This document shows positions 45,503-56,653 of a DNA stretch of 64,000 nucleotides, in pieces. A model generated the notes under the pieces. It was not told the DNA's origin, ran no database searches, and was given only the letters and a program-made list of their open reading frames with translations. The first letter of the stretch is position 1; each line of letters opens with the position of its first letter. Location: positions 32,390,501-32,454,500 of the forward strand of contig NC_056755.1 in the NCBI RefSeq assembly GCF_018687715.1, in the 5' to 3' direction. This stretch comes from Carya illinoinensis (taxonomy: Eukaryota; Streptophyta; Magnoliopsida; Fagales; Juglandaceae). A program made the translations under genes and the position numbers.

Positions 45503-46693
45503 TGTAACACCCATATTTTTGGTGGGACCTTTAGAAAATGATTATAAGAAAGATGACAGGAATTACCATTCATTTCAAAACAACTTTTCCTTTCATACCA
45601 GGATACAAAAAACTTCGTGTTTATAAAGTAAAACATGCTTATTAATTTAAAGAGAGTTCCAATGAAAAATATTAAACTTTATAATTAAAAATCTTATCCC
45701 ATTGTGCCTAAGCTTTCGTGCTCTTACCCTTGATCCGTGTCTGTCCTGACACGCATTGCTCATCTTGTCCCTAAAAGGGCACACATAAAAACTAAAATGA
45801 GTTGAAAACTCGTAACCATTATTTCTTAAAATTAAAATATAATAATGTAGGTTTTTAGTTATGCATTCATCACTCCATAAATATTATGCATAAGACATTC
45901 ATTCATTTAAAACATTTCGAGGTGGAGTTTTTTCTTGAAAATGATTCTCTTTCATAAAACGTTTCTTTTCTTTCATAAAACTTTTCCCCATGCCTCATGT
46001 CTTCATGTCTTAAAGAGTCTGAGCATACATTCATTTTTTCTTAACATACATATATTCTTTCTTATCACTTTCTGTTGGCTATTACACACTATTACGTCCC
46101 GTGTGTTGGGGTTAGTGGTCTTTTGGACTTGATTCCACTTGTGGCCACGGGTTGGAAATCCCTCAGTTAGGGGGTAACATTGGGTGCACTACCAGTACTA
46201 CTTACCCAGCATTGAAATCTGCCCAGTCCTTTGGTACCCATTCATTTCAGTCATGGCTGTTACGTGTTTTCATGCATTAAAATTTTCAGTCCTTTCATTC
46301 ATTCATTTAGTTCATTCACTTCTTTCATTTATTATTCTTCAGTTCATTATATCATTTAAAAGCATAGGCTTAAACCTTGACATTTAAAATATCTTTTAAA
46401 ATCATAAACATTAGCATTGTTTAAAACATTGGTCCATGGCATCATTAAAATCATCTTTCAAGGCATCACTTAAAATATTAGTTCATGGCATCATTTAAAA
46501 CATCAATTCATAGGGACATTTTAAAACACTTTCATCGCATCCTTTAAAGCATCACTTAAAGCATAAGGTATGAGCCTCACATTTCATTTCATGAAAAGAC
46601 ATACAATACTTACCACACATATCATCCATTCACATGCATATACTTAATACTTTGGGGTGTATTAAAAAGGGGCTGCCAAGAAGGGTCATTACA
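45503..46693 (-). repeat. Probable solo Ty3/gypsy LTR
   Basis: The plus strand begins TGTAACACCC and ends GGGTCATTACA, the complement of the common gypsy LTR start TGTAATGACCC. The inside has the ATGAGTTGAAAACTCGT motif typical of these LTRs and a long stretch of ATTTAAAACAT-like repeats (46300-46570). No primer site or purine tract is adjacent. No 5-base duplication was found, so the solo status is tentative. Confidence 0.45.
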
Positions 46694-47312
46694 TATATGT
46701 ATTTGAAAACTTATACTTAGCATTCAGTTTGAGGTTATATTGGTAGGTTTTAGGATTGACCAATATCAAGTTTAAGGATAATAGATGGTGCGGATTTAGG
46801 AGATGATTCTAGTTAATTTTGAGGGTATAGGTCCGGATGATGGAAATGGTAGGAATGGATCACTTGCACATTGGATGAGTATTGGTTTTGGTTAAGGATG
46901 CACAAGATCAATGCGTAATAGTTGTGAGTGTATGGATTTGGAGAGTACAGGTCCTTGTTTCATTTTGGCTTGGAAGAAGTGATTTTGGTGGATGTTAATT
47001 TATGAGGGCATGTGGTGAATTATCAGAGTGCAATGCTGTAAGCGTGATAATTAGTGATACTTGGGGGGTTCAAATTTGTGCCGATTTTGAGAAATTAGTG
47101 GTGACTTGAAATTTTAGTAGGAGATTAATCATTTAGTTGTGCAAATTATGCTTATTGATGGTTAACTTTGGAAGTGAATAAAAGGTTAACAACTTGTAGA
47201 ATACAATGAAGGTTTGGAAGTTTTAACATAGGAGTTAGTTGAGGTTAGTGCAGTTTGTTGTATGAAAGAAATAATCATTAGAATTTACTGGGTGTTGTAT
47301 TAAGGTTATTGT
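46694..47312 (+). repeat. Internal noncoding part of an older gypsy element (left of the insertion)
   Basis: This segment has no coding frame but is collinear with the noncoding domain at 60900-62430 read on the minus strand. Shared blocks include GATGGAAATG...ATGGATCACTTG, TTATCAGAGTGC, GAGATTAATC and CTTATTGATGGTTAA-like. It continues at 56654 after the 9.34-kb insertion. It belongs to a plus-strand relative of the nested elements. Confidence 0.7.
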
Positions 47313-49421
47313 TGTGACGCCCCCAAATCCCCAGGCACGGACATGGGGAAATCGAGACGTCCGAATGATGACAACCCGGGTCACCACCCTAAGACGAGTG
47401 CCAAGTGTGTGTAAGAGCAACAAATGTGTAAAAGGAAACGCAGCGGATAACGAAAGTCATATAACTAAGTACCAGAATTTTTCTTAATATAATACAAGCT
47501 GTTTAAAACATACATAAATAAAATATTACATAACACAAATACAGTTCAAAAGCCAAATACAAAACATAAACCAACTCAGAACTCCGGCGGAGCCGCATCC
47601 TCGGGCTCAGCCTCCTCCTCCTCCTCGTACTCTGCACCAAAATCTACGGAACCAAAAATGGTACCGCAGGTAAGTAAAATCCAAATACTACTAGATAAAA
47701 ATATATTAAACTCAACAATATGCATGCAAGAAAAACCAATGCACATGTCCCGCAAAACCATAATTTTTATCACGCATGCCAAAAACCCATTTGGCCCACA
47801 AAAACATATCCTTAAAACCACGCCTCGCCATTATCCCAGATAATGGCCCAAACCATAATTTTCCCAGAAAATGGATCAAAAACCTCGGAAACCAAGCATC
47901 GTCATTTTCCCAGAAAATGGCCCACATCCGAAAACCATAAAAACAATCCGGTTATGCATGCACCATGATCTCCCCTAGGGATCACCCGCATACCCTGGCT
48001 CTGTGCCACACCGCAGGTAACGACTATGCATGTGACACCTAAACGAGCGATGCCCAGACTCGCGCCTCACGCGTACTTGTCCAGGCCATCCTCTAGTCCC
48101 CGCCACTCTAGGGACCACGGAGTCGACACGACAGCGTTACCGTATCGTGGGATCTGGTCATCGCCCTGCGACAACCCAGGGGATGTCACCCATATTATCC
48201 ACTCCCGAGTGACCAGAGGAGCTCCACCGAGATAATAACCCATCCCGGCTTGGGGCTCGTGGAACACACGCACCCAAAAACTATTTACGCCAATAAAACG
48301 GGATTTTCTCAAATAAATAAAATGCACATATACACAAAATGCAACTCACGCCTCATGGCTCAAATAAATCAAGCAATCACAAACAACCAAAACCAAGCAC
48401 TCCGTCCTCAATCCATCCGACCCCCGAACTCCTCGGACTCAGTCCGGAATCAATCAACCAGCAACAATAATTTATTGTAAGAGAAAAATATATTTAAATC
48501 TAAAAGTAGAGTTTGGAAAATACTTACAGCGCTATACGGTATTTTTAGAAAACACGCAGCGTTAAAAATGACGGAGGAAAAGCAACGTAACAGTATAATT
48601 TACACTGTGGCCGTGGGTTGTAAAATATCCACTTTTGAACGGGGATAAACCAAGGCTTGGGATTGATAGAGAATGGTCTAAAGATGATTATGAAGCTAGT
48701 GGAAGTGAAGTTTGGCCGTGGGTGGAGGCGAAAACGGTGGTTGATGGCCGGATTTCCTAAAATGGAAAGCTAGCTCGTGGGAGCTGTTCTGGTGGCTATT
48801 AGAGGCCTGAAATGGGTGGGTTAGGACGGCAAGGAACCGGTGATGAAGTGGTGAAGAGGTGGTGGCCGGAGGTGGAGCGATGACGGCGGATCGGGGCAAA
48901 ATCCGTGGGGCTTGTTGGGCGTTTTCCGGCCAAACGGTTGGCCGGATGGGGTTGGGGTTCGGTGGGGTGGTGTGCCGGCAGGAGGGGGTTCGACCGGCAG
49001 GGGTGGTGTCGACCACAGTGGCTGGACGGCAGTGGGTCGGGGCTGAGGTTGAAACCGGCGTGGGAGAGGAGAGAGAGAGAGACGAACGGGGGGGGTTTAC
49101 GCGCGGGAAGGAAAAAGAAAAGGAAGAAAAAAAGAAAAAGAAAGAAAAAAGAAAAAAGAAAGAAAAGAGAAAAAGATAAAAAGGAAAAAGGGAAAAAAAA
49201 AGATGTAGGAAAGAAATGAGGTCCAATCCTCACTCCGGAAAACAAAACAAATCTACCGAGAAAGAGATTAAAAACCGTAAAACGAATAAATAAATAAAAC
49301 ACAACATCCAACAAATAAAAACCAATTTTAAAATGCAATAATTTAAAATAAATAAACCAATATATTAATTAAATTAAAAATAACCCTTCAGTGAAAATAC
49401 ACGTAAAAGCGGGTCATCACA
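47313..49421 (-). repeat. 3' LTR of the 9.34-kb gypsy element
   Basis: 2109 bases, plus strand TGTGACGCCCCC...GGGTCATCACA. It contains three palindromes (about 47827-47847, 47858-47872 and 47903-47919) and a long purine/pyrimidine-asymmetric tract (about 49107-49205, GA-rich on the plus strand). A 176-residue minus-strand frame across that tract has low-complexity Phe/Ser/Pro composition and is not taken as a gene. Confidence 0.95.
47827..47919. repeat. Palindrome triplet in the gypsy LTR
   Basis: GCCATTATC-CCA-GATAATGGC (47827-47847), ATTTTCCCAGAAAAT (47858-47872) and CATTTTCCCAGAAAATG (47903-47919) have the common pattern CCATTNTCCCAGANAATGG. The same triplet recurs in the other LTRs at 55059-55153 and 59133-59225. 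Confidence 0.85.
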
Positions 49422-49438
49422 TCCTCCCCCCCTTAAAA
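49422..49438 (-). promoter_or_regulatory. Polypurine tract of the 9.34-kb gypsy element
   Basis: The plus strand TCCTCCCCCCCTTAAAA gives TTTTAAGGGGGGGAGGA on the coding strand, directly before the 3' LTR. It is followed on the coding-strand 5' side by a GAGGACGAAATTTG motif shared by all three related elements here. Confidence 0.88.
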
Positions 49439-49541
49439 ACAAATTTCGTCCTCGAAATTTGCAAGATCAACCACCAACTTAAAGCAAGTCACATAAAATC
49501 ACATAAACCATCTGTGACCAAGATTAAGATACGTACCTTCA

Positions 49542-49756
49542 TTACTCAAACAAGTATGGGTACTGCTCCCTCATGTTCGCTACTCGCTCCCAAGAGAAGT
49601 CTTGAGCTAACGGATCTCCCTACGCCACCTTAACCAAAGGTATCGTCTTGGACCTCAACTGTTGCTCCTTCCAATCTATGATCTGCGATGGAACACCTCA
49701 TAAGTGAGATCCAGTTGCAACTGAATACCCTCTGGGTCGACGAAGCGTGGCTCTTG
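49542..49756 (-). pseudogene. Chromodomain remnant at the end of gypsy pol
   Basis: After a stop at 49757-49759 the coding strand continues with EPRFVDPEGIQLQ. After a one-base frame change it reads KEQQLRSKTIPLVKVA, then DFSWERVANMREQYPYLFE and a stop at 49542-49544. The pattern KTIPLVKV-W...WE...M---YP-LF is the C-terminal chromodomain of plant chromoviruses, which directs insertion to certain chromatin. One further in-frame stop is present (near 49622). Confidence 0.75.
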
Positions 49757-52700
49757 CTATCCAAAGCTCTTCTTCAGGGATGATACGTGGAAGACATCAT
49801 GAATATCCCCAAAATACTCTGGCAAAGCAACTCTATAGGCGACGGACCCTACCTTCTCCAGAATCTGAAAAGGGCCGACATACCTTGGATCCAGTTTCCT
49901 CTTCTTACCAAAACGCTTAACACCTCTCATGGGAGAGACTTTGAGATAAACCCAATCACCAACTTCAAAAGATAACTCTCTCCTCCTGGTATCAGCGTAG
50001 CTTTTATGGCGACTCTGAGCTGCCGCCATTTTATCTCTGATGATCCAGACTTGGCTTTGCATCTCTTGAATTATTTCGGGTCCAATAATCTTACTCTCCC
50101 CGACTTCATCCCAACACAAGGGCGATCTGCACTTCCTCCCATAAAGAGCTTCATAGGGAGCCATCTGAATGGTCGCATGGAAGCTATTATTATATGCAAA
50201 CTCGATGAGCGGCAAATGGTTTACCCAACTCCCTTGAAATTCCATGACACATGCTCGCAACATGTCTTCAACGGTCTGAATGGTGCGCTCTGATTGGCCG
50301 TCTGTCTGCGGGTGATATGCAGTACTGAACTTCAACTTAGTACCCAAAGCTACCTGCAAACTCTTCCAGAACTGCGACGTAAACCTCGGGTCTCGATCCG
50401 ATACTATACTCTTTGGTATGCCGTGCAGCCGCACTATTTCTTTCACGTACAAGCGTGTCAACTTACCCAAGGAGTCGGTGTTATTAACAGGCAGGAAATG
50501 AGCACTCTTCGTTAACCGGTCAACAATCACCCAAACAAAATTTTTCCCACTAGGCATTCTCGGCAAACCCACTACAAAGTCCATTATGATGTCATCCCAT
50601 TTCCACTCAGGAATAGGGAGGGGTTGGAGCATACCTGCAGGTCTTTGATGCTCGGCCTTCACTTGACGGCATGTGTGGCATTTCTCAACATATAAGGCAA
50701 TATCCCTCTTCATTCCATCCCACTAATAATTTTTCTTCAAGTCCCGATACATCTTTGTACTGCCGGGATGAACTGAATAAGGGGCCACATGAGCTTCTGC
50801 CATGATCCGCTCCTTGAATTCTGAATCCTTGGGGACCACTCTGCGATCTCGGAACCGAAGTATTCCATCTTTATCCATGCTATAATGCAACGGCCCTCAA
50901 GATTTTCTGACTCTTTTTCTGATATTCAGCAGCTTTGGATCCTTCCTTTGAAGAGTCTTCAATTCTTCAAAATCAGTTACCCGAATATCAAGAACTGAAG
51001 ATAAAATCTCTTCTTGCTACGAACTCTCAATAAGGAGCCTTCTCATCCCACAAAGCAACGAATTCAATTCCGATGGCTCGGCTTCATCTTCCAAGTGCGA
51101 TTTTCGGCTCAAAGCATCAGCAACTATATTAGCCTTCCTCGGATGGTATTTGATCTCACACTAGTAGTCACTGATTAGCTCTAGCCATCGCCTCTGCCTC
51201 ATGTTCAGATTTTTCTGGGAAAACAAATGCTTCAAGCTCTTGTGATCAGTGTATACCTCGCAAGCTTCCCCATACAAGAAGTGCCGCTAGATCTTGAGTG
51301 CAAAAATAATCGCAGCCAATTCTAAATCGTGCGTCGGATAATTCTTCTCATGGTCCTTTAGCTGACGAGATGCATAGGCAACAACCCGTCCTTCCTGCAT
51401 AAGGACACAACCCAAACTAAACTTAGACGCATCACTGAAGACTACGAATGGCTTATGCAGTTCTGGAAGCACTAACACTGGTGCCATTGTCAACCTGTTC
51501 TTTAATTCTTGGAAGCTTCTCTCACACTTATCTGACCAAAAAAATTCTGTATTCTTCCGAGTCAAAGCTGTGAGAGGTCTGGATAGGCGAGCAAATCCCT
51601 CCACAAATCCTCGGTAATATCCGGCAAGTCCCAAGAAACTTTGGATCTCGCGCACTGTAGTCGGGCGCTGCCATGACAAAATGGCTTCTACCTTACTAGG
51701 ATCAACAGCCACTCCGTCTCGGGAAATCACATGCCCAAGAAATTTAACTTCCTCCAACCAGAATTCACACTTGCTGAGCTTGGCGTACAACTGGTGTTCT
51801 CTCAATTTCCCAAGTACCAGACGAAGATGATACACATGCTCTTCAACATCTCAGGAATAAATCAGAATATCATCAATGAACACTACTACAAAGGAATCAA
51901 GGTAAGGTCGAAATACTCGATTCATTAAATCCATGAAAGCAGCAGGGGCATTAGCTAACCCAAACGGCATCACCTTAAATTCATAATGCCCATACCTCGA
52001 CCTGAAAGCAGTTTTAGGCACGTCCTTGTCTCTGATCCTCAGCTGGTAGTATCCTGACCTCAGATCAATTTTAGAGAACACAGCTGCTCCTTGAAGCTGA
52101 TCAAATAAATAGTCGATCCATGGGAAAGGGTATTTATTTTTGATGGTCACCTTATTCAATTCCCGATAATCAATGCACATACGGAGGGTTCCATCTTTCT
52201 TTTTAACAAACAAAACTGGCGCACCCCACGACGACGTACTAGGTTGAATAAATCCCTTATCTACCAGCTCTTGCAACTGAGTCTTCAGCTCTCTTAATTC
52301 AGCCGGTGCCATGCGATAAGGAGCTTTATGCACAAGAGCCACTCCAGGTTCCAAGTCTATAACAAACTCCATTTCTCGAACAGGGGGTAGTCCGGGCAAG
52401 TCATCCACAAACACATCGGGGAATTCTTCCACAACTGGAATGTCTGCCAAAGACTTCTTCTCAAACGGCGTGGACACCATCTGAACTAAGAATGCATCCG
52501 CTCCCCATGAAATCTCTCTTCTTGCTTGAATTGCCGATATAATTATCGGCTTTTCTTTCAATTTACTCCCCGCAAATTCTAGACAATCACCATCTGGAAG
52601 CTGAAAGCTAATTATCCGACTTCTGCAATTAATACTCGCAGAATATCGGTATAGCCAATCCATCCCGAGGATGATATCAAAACCCAATAGCTTAAACACC

Positions 52701-52936
52701 ACCAAATCAGCATCCAAGAACCTTCCATCAAAATTTAACGGGCATCCCAAAGCAACCTTGGAACACCACACCATTTCACCATCGGGTAGAGCCACTACCA
52801 TAGACTTCGGTAACGGTTCCGTGAATAAATTACACATCTGAGCAAAAGTGGAAGATACAAACGACTGTGACGCACCGGAATCAAACAAAGTGCAAGCATA
52901 AAACTCATATAAACGGACTCTTCCTGAACCAAACAC
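49757..52936 (-). pseudogene. pol: Gypsy pol: protease, RT, RNase H, integrase
   Basis: One reading frame with stops at 51851, 51287, 51161, 51017, 50897, 50723 and 49757 (low coordinates of each codon). Protease: LFDSGASQS near residue 17-25 from 52936. [42 protein letters not shown] and FIDDILIYS (about 51854-51880). RNase [11 protein letters not shown]. Integrase: zinc motif CHTCRQVK, IMDFVVGLPR, VSDRDPRFTSQFW and YHPQTDGQSER, the three catalytic acidic positions all kept. Every stop lies where Arg, Trp or Gln is expected and can be made by one C-to-T or G-to-A change. No frame change is needed across more than 3 kb. Confidence 0.93.
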
Positions 52937-53021
52937 ATTAACCCATGAAATCCAAAAAAAACAAAGGAGAAACCAAATACACCAAAAATTAAATCCAACT
53001 TAAAATTAAATTAACCCATAC
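52924..53021 (-). other. Intron-like spacer between gag and protease
   Basis: On the coding strand ACAG|GTATGGG...TTGGTTCAG|GAAGAG bounds a 98-base T-rich stretch with stops in frame. Removing it joins AGVITG to [10 protein letters not shown] and the protease DSGAS in one frame, which reads naturally across the boundary. The gag of the second element has the same donor (GCAG|GTAGGGG at 63375) at the equivalent residue. This suggests a real spliced intron, which would also allow unspliced RNA to give gag alone. Confidence 0.55.
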
Positions 53022-54292
53022 CTGTAATTACTCCAGCATCATGGGTCGCTGGTGCCTCATCATCCACCTCTCCTGGTGTGATGGCATAAACCCGGGCTTG
53101 CACTGCTTGTCTCGGGTTGGTTCTTCCACCGCGTCTACCTCCACGGCTTCCTTATCTGGTCTTGGACACTCTCGGGAAAGTGACCCTGCTGGCCATAATT
53201 ATAACATCGAGCCCCACCAGAAGGGCACTCACCCACATGGGCTCTATTGCAAACTCCACAAACTGGCACTTGCCCTCCCATACGAACACCTGAGGACGCT
53301 TGCGGTCGAGTTCTAGTCTGCTGAATAAATTTCTGAGGCGAACCCGAGCTACTTCCTTCACCAGAAAAACTTCGCCTCTTATGCCCTGGAGGGGAGCCTA
53401 TACTCAGATTATTCTCTCGCTCAATAAGGGTGGCCACATCCACTAAGTCCTGGAAAGTGGATATACGGTGACTGACCACCATACGGCATATATCAGGGCA
53501 TAGTCCCTCCTGGAAACGCTCAGCTCACATCTCCTCTTTGGCGATAAGGTGGGGAGCGAATCGCCCAAGTTCTATGAATCTCCGGGCGTACTGTTCCACT
53601 GTCATGCCCCCTTGGACCAAATTTGAGAACTCTCTTGCCTTTTGCTTCCTTACTGATGCGGGAAAGAAGCGGTCGTTAAATTCTTTCTTGAAGCACTGCC
53701 AGGTTACAACGACGAATGATCCCAATTCTGCTTCTAACATCACCCTCTTGGTATCTCACCAATCAAAAGCGGTGCCTTGCAACAGATAGCTGGCGTAGAG
53801 TACCTGTTGCGCCTTGGTGCAACCACACACCTCAAAAGTTGTTTCCAGGTCTTTGATCCACTTTCCAGCTTGAAGCGGATCCTCTTCTCCAGTGAAGTGT
53901 GGAGTTCTATGCTCCAAGAAGCGATCATAGGTGCATCCGGCTTGCACCATGCTGCTAGATCCTCCCGGGTAAAGCCAAGGCCCTCCCTGATATGGCCAAG
54001 GACCTCCTGGTTGCGGCCAAAGTCCTTCTTGTTGCGGACAAGGCCCTCCTTGTGGCGGCCAGGGACCCCCTTGTTGTGGCCAAGGTCCCCTTGGTTGTGG
54101 CCAAGGCCCTGTCTGCTGTGGCCTAAAATTTTGCTGCATCAACTCCGTCATCTGCCGTATGGCTTGGGCTATGGAGTCATCTCTTGACGTATTGTCCCGT
54201 GGCTCCTGAGTAGATTTCTTTGGCCTCCCAATTTTCCTGCCACCACAACCTTTGACCCCCTTTAAGAAAACAAAAACAAACAAAACCAACAA
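53022..54292 (-). pseudogene. gag: Gypsy gag with heptad repeats and broken zinc knuckle
   Basis: The N-terminal frame from 54292 (true start uncertain, perhaps further in) has SIAQAIRQMTELMQQNFR and then seven heptads of type GPWPQQG (53963-54109). The gag core follows: HRTPHFTGEEDPLQAGKWI, FDW, FKKEFNDRFFPASVRKQKAREF, GGMTVEQYARRF. Stops are at about 53753 (Trp expected) and 53526 (Arg expected). The C-terminal part has MVVSHRISTFQDLVDVATL. The CCHC knuckle is damaged (CYNYGQQGHFPES), and a frame change follows at about 53160, after which GGRRGGRTN and ITPGEVDDEAP lead to the donor site. Confidence 0.88.
53963..54109 (-). repeat. Seven proline-rich heptads in gag (21-base repeat)
   Basis: Consecutive heptads GPWPQPR, GPWPQQG, GPWPPQG, GPCPQQE, GLWPQPG, GPWPYQG and GPWLYPG, coded by a 21-base tandem repeat with substitutions. 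Confidence 0.9.
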
Positions 54293-54510
54293 TAAACAAG
54301 AACAGAACCAAAGACCAACCCCACATCACACAAAACAAAAGAAACCAGCTTGCAAAAACATAACTAAATAAAAAAAAACAAACAAGTTCAAACAAATAAA
54401 AAAAATAAAACAATTTAAATAACTTTACTTAACATAATTTTTAAAACACAAACTTAAAAAAAACACATTCTGGTACTACCTACGGGACATGTGGTTTTAC
54501 CCAGACCCAA
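54293..54510 (-). other. T-rich leader of the gypsy element
   Basis: Between the primer site and gag the coding strand is very T-rich and has a TTCTTAAAG stretch (about 54255-54265) that could be a splice acceptor. The hydrophobic frames across it reflect composition. Confidence 0.5.
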
Positions 54511-54527
54511 ACCGCTCTGATACCACC
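54511..54527 (-). promoter_or_regulatory. Primer binding site of the 9.34-kb gypsy element
   Basis: The coding strand GGTGGTATCAGAGCGGT lies directly beside the right LTR and matches the initiator Met-tRNA primer site. Confidence 0.9.
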
Positions 54528-56653
54528 TGTGACGCCCCCAAATCCCCACGCACGGACACCGGAAAATCGAGACGTCCGGATGATGACAACCCGGGTCACC
54601 ACCCTAAGACGAGTGCCAAGTGTGTGTAAGAGCAACAAATGTGCAAGAGCAACAAATGTGCAAAAGGAAACGCAACGGATAACGAAAGTCATATAACTAA
54701 GTACCATAATTTTTCTTAATATAATACAAGCTGTTTAAAACATACATAAATAAAATATTACATAACACAAATACAGTTCAAAAGCCAAATACAAAACATA
54801 AACCAACTCAGAACTCCGGCGGAGCTGCATCCTCGGGCTCAACCTCCTCCTCCTCCTCGTACTCTGCACCAAAATCTACGGAACCATAAATGGTACCGCA
54901 GGTAAGTAAAATCCAAATACTACTAGATAAAAACATATTAAACACAACAACATGTATGCAAGAAAAACCAATGCACATGTCCCGCAAAACCATAATTTTT
55001 ACCACGCATGCCAAAAACCCATTTGGCCCACAAAAGCATATCCTTAAAACCACGCCTCGCCATTATTCCAGATAATGGCCCAAACCACAATTTTCCCAGA
55101 AAATGGATCAAAAACCTCGGAAACCAAGCATCGCCATTTTCCCAGAAAATGGCCCACATCCGAAAACCATAAAAACATTCCGGCTATGCATGCACCATGA
55201 TCTCCCCTAGGGATCACCCGCATACCCTGGCTCTGTGCCACATCGCAGGTAATGACTACGCTTGTGACACCTAAATGAGAGATGCTCAGACTTGCGCCTC
55301 GCCCGTACCTGGTCAGGCCATCCTTTAGTCCCCGCCACTCTAGGGACCACGGAGTCGACACGACAGCGTTACCGTATCGTGCGATCCGGTCGTCACCCTG
55401 CGACAACCCAGGGGATGTCACTCAGTATTATCCACTCCCGAGTGACCAGAGGAGCTCCACCGAGATAATAACCCATCCCGGCTTGGGCTCGTGTAACACA
55501 TGCACCCAAAAACCATTTACGCCAATAAAACGGGATTTTCTCAAATAAATAAAATGCACATATACACAAAATGCAACTCACGCCTCATTGCTCAAATAAA
55601 TCAAGCAATCACAAACAACCAAAACCAAGCACTCCGTCCTCAATCCATCCGACCCCCGAACTCCTCGGACTCAGTCCGGAATCAACCAACCAGCAGCAAT
55701 AATTTATTGTAAGAGCAAAATATATTTAAATCTAAAAGTAGAGTTTGAAAAATACTTACAGCGCTATACGGTATTTTTAAACAACACGCGGCGTTGAAAA
55801 TGACGGAAGAAAAGCAACGTAACAGTGTAATTTACACTGTGGCCGTGGGTTGTAAAATACCTACTTTTGAACGGGGACAAACCAAGGCTTGGGATTGATA
55901 GAGAATGGTCTAAGGATGATTATGAAGCTAGTGGAAGTGAAGTTTGGCCGTGGGTGGTGGCAAAAATGGTGGTTGATGGCCGGATTTCTCAAAATGGAAA
56001 GCTAGCTCGTGGGAGCTGTTCCGATGGCTATTAGAGGCCGGAAATGGGTGGGTTAGGACGGCAAGGAACCGGTGATGAAGTGCTGAAGAGGTGGTGGCCG
56101 TAGGTGGAGCGACTGCGGTAGATCGGGGCAAAATCCGTGGGGCTTGTTGGGCGTTTTCCGGCCAAACGGCTGGCCGGATGGGGCTGGGGTTTGGTGGGGT
56201 GGTGCGCTGGCAGGAGGGGGTTCGACCGGAGGGGTGGTGTCGACCATGGTGGCCGGACGGCAGTGGGTCGGGATTGAGGTTGAAACCGGCGTGGGAGAGG
56301 AGAGAGAGATAGACGAACCGGGGGGGGTTACGCTCGGGAAGGAAAAAGAAAAGGATGAAGAAAAAGAAAAAGAAAGAAAAGAGAAAAAAGAAAGAAAAGA
56401 GAAAAAGAGAAAAAGGAAAAAGGGAAAAGAAAAGATGTAGGAAAGAAATGAGGTCCAATCCTCACTCCGGAAAACAAAGCAAATCCACCGAGAACGAGAT
56501 TAAAAACCGTAAAACGAATAAATAAATAAAACACAACATCCAACAAATAAAAACTAATTTTAAAACGCAATAATTTAAAATAAATAAACCAATATATTAA
56601 TTAAATTAAAAACAACCCTTCAGTGAAAATAGATGTAAAAGCGGGTCATCACA
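54528..56653 (-). repeat. 5' LTR of the 9.34-kb gypsy element
   Basis: 2126 bases, closely matching 47313-49421. One visible length difference is a tandem copy of GAGCAACAAATGTGCAA at about 54630-54665. It has the palindromes at 55059-55079 (one base changed) and 55133-55153 and the GA tract at 56337-56436. Confidence 0.95.

Larger units (their letters stand above)
47313..56653 (-). mobile_element. Complete Ty3/gypsy chromodomain element (Tekay/Del-like)
   Basis: 9341 bases with two LTRs (47313-49421 and 54528-56653), a primer site next to the right LTR, a purine tract next to the left LTR, and minus-strand gag, protease, RT, RNase H, integrase and a chromodomain remnant. The 5-base target duplication ATTGT flanks it (47308-47312 and 56654-56658). 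It is inserted in an older gypsy relative of opposite orientation. The coding region is almost all in one frame but is interrupted by about nine stops. The clade name rests on recalled polymerase and chromodomain features. Confidence 0.95.

Noticed and set aside
47576..47821. 81-residue frame with an acidic tail, repeated at 54808-55053 and 58880-59185
   Set aside because: It lies inside LTRs and has no known domain. Its conservation matches that of the surrounding LTR sequence.
48696..49338. Frames of 176-179 residues on the minus strand in the gypsy LTR, also at 55928-56458 and 60242-60769
   Set aside because: They run across the purine/pyrimidine tract and are Phe/Ser/Pro low complexity. 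Equal length in two LTRs follows from their common origin, and the third copy is in a different frame composition.
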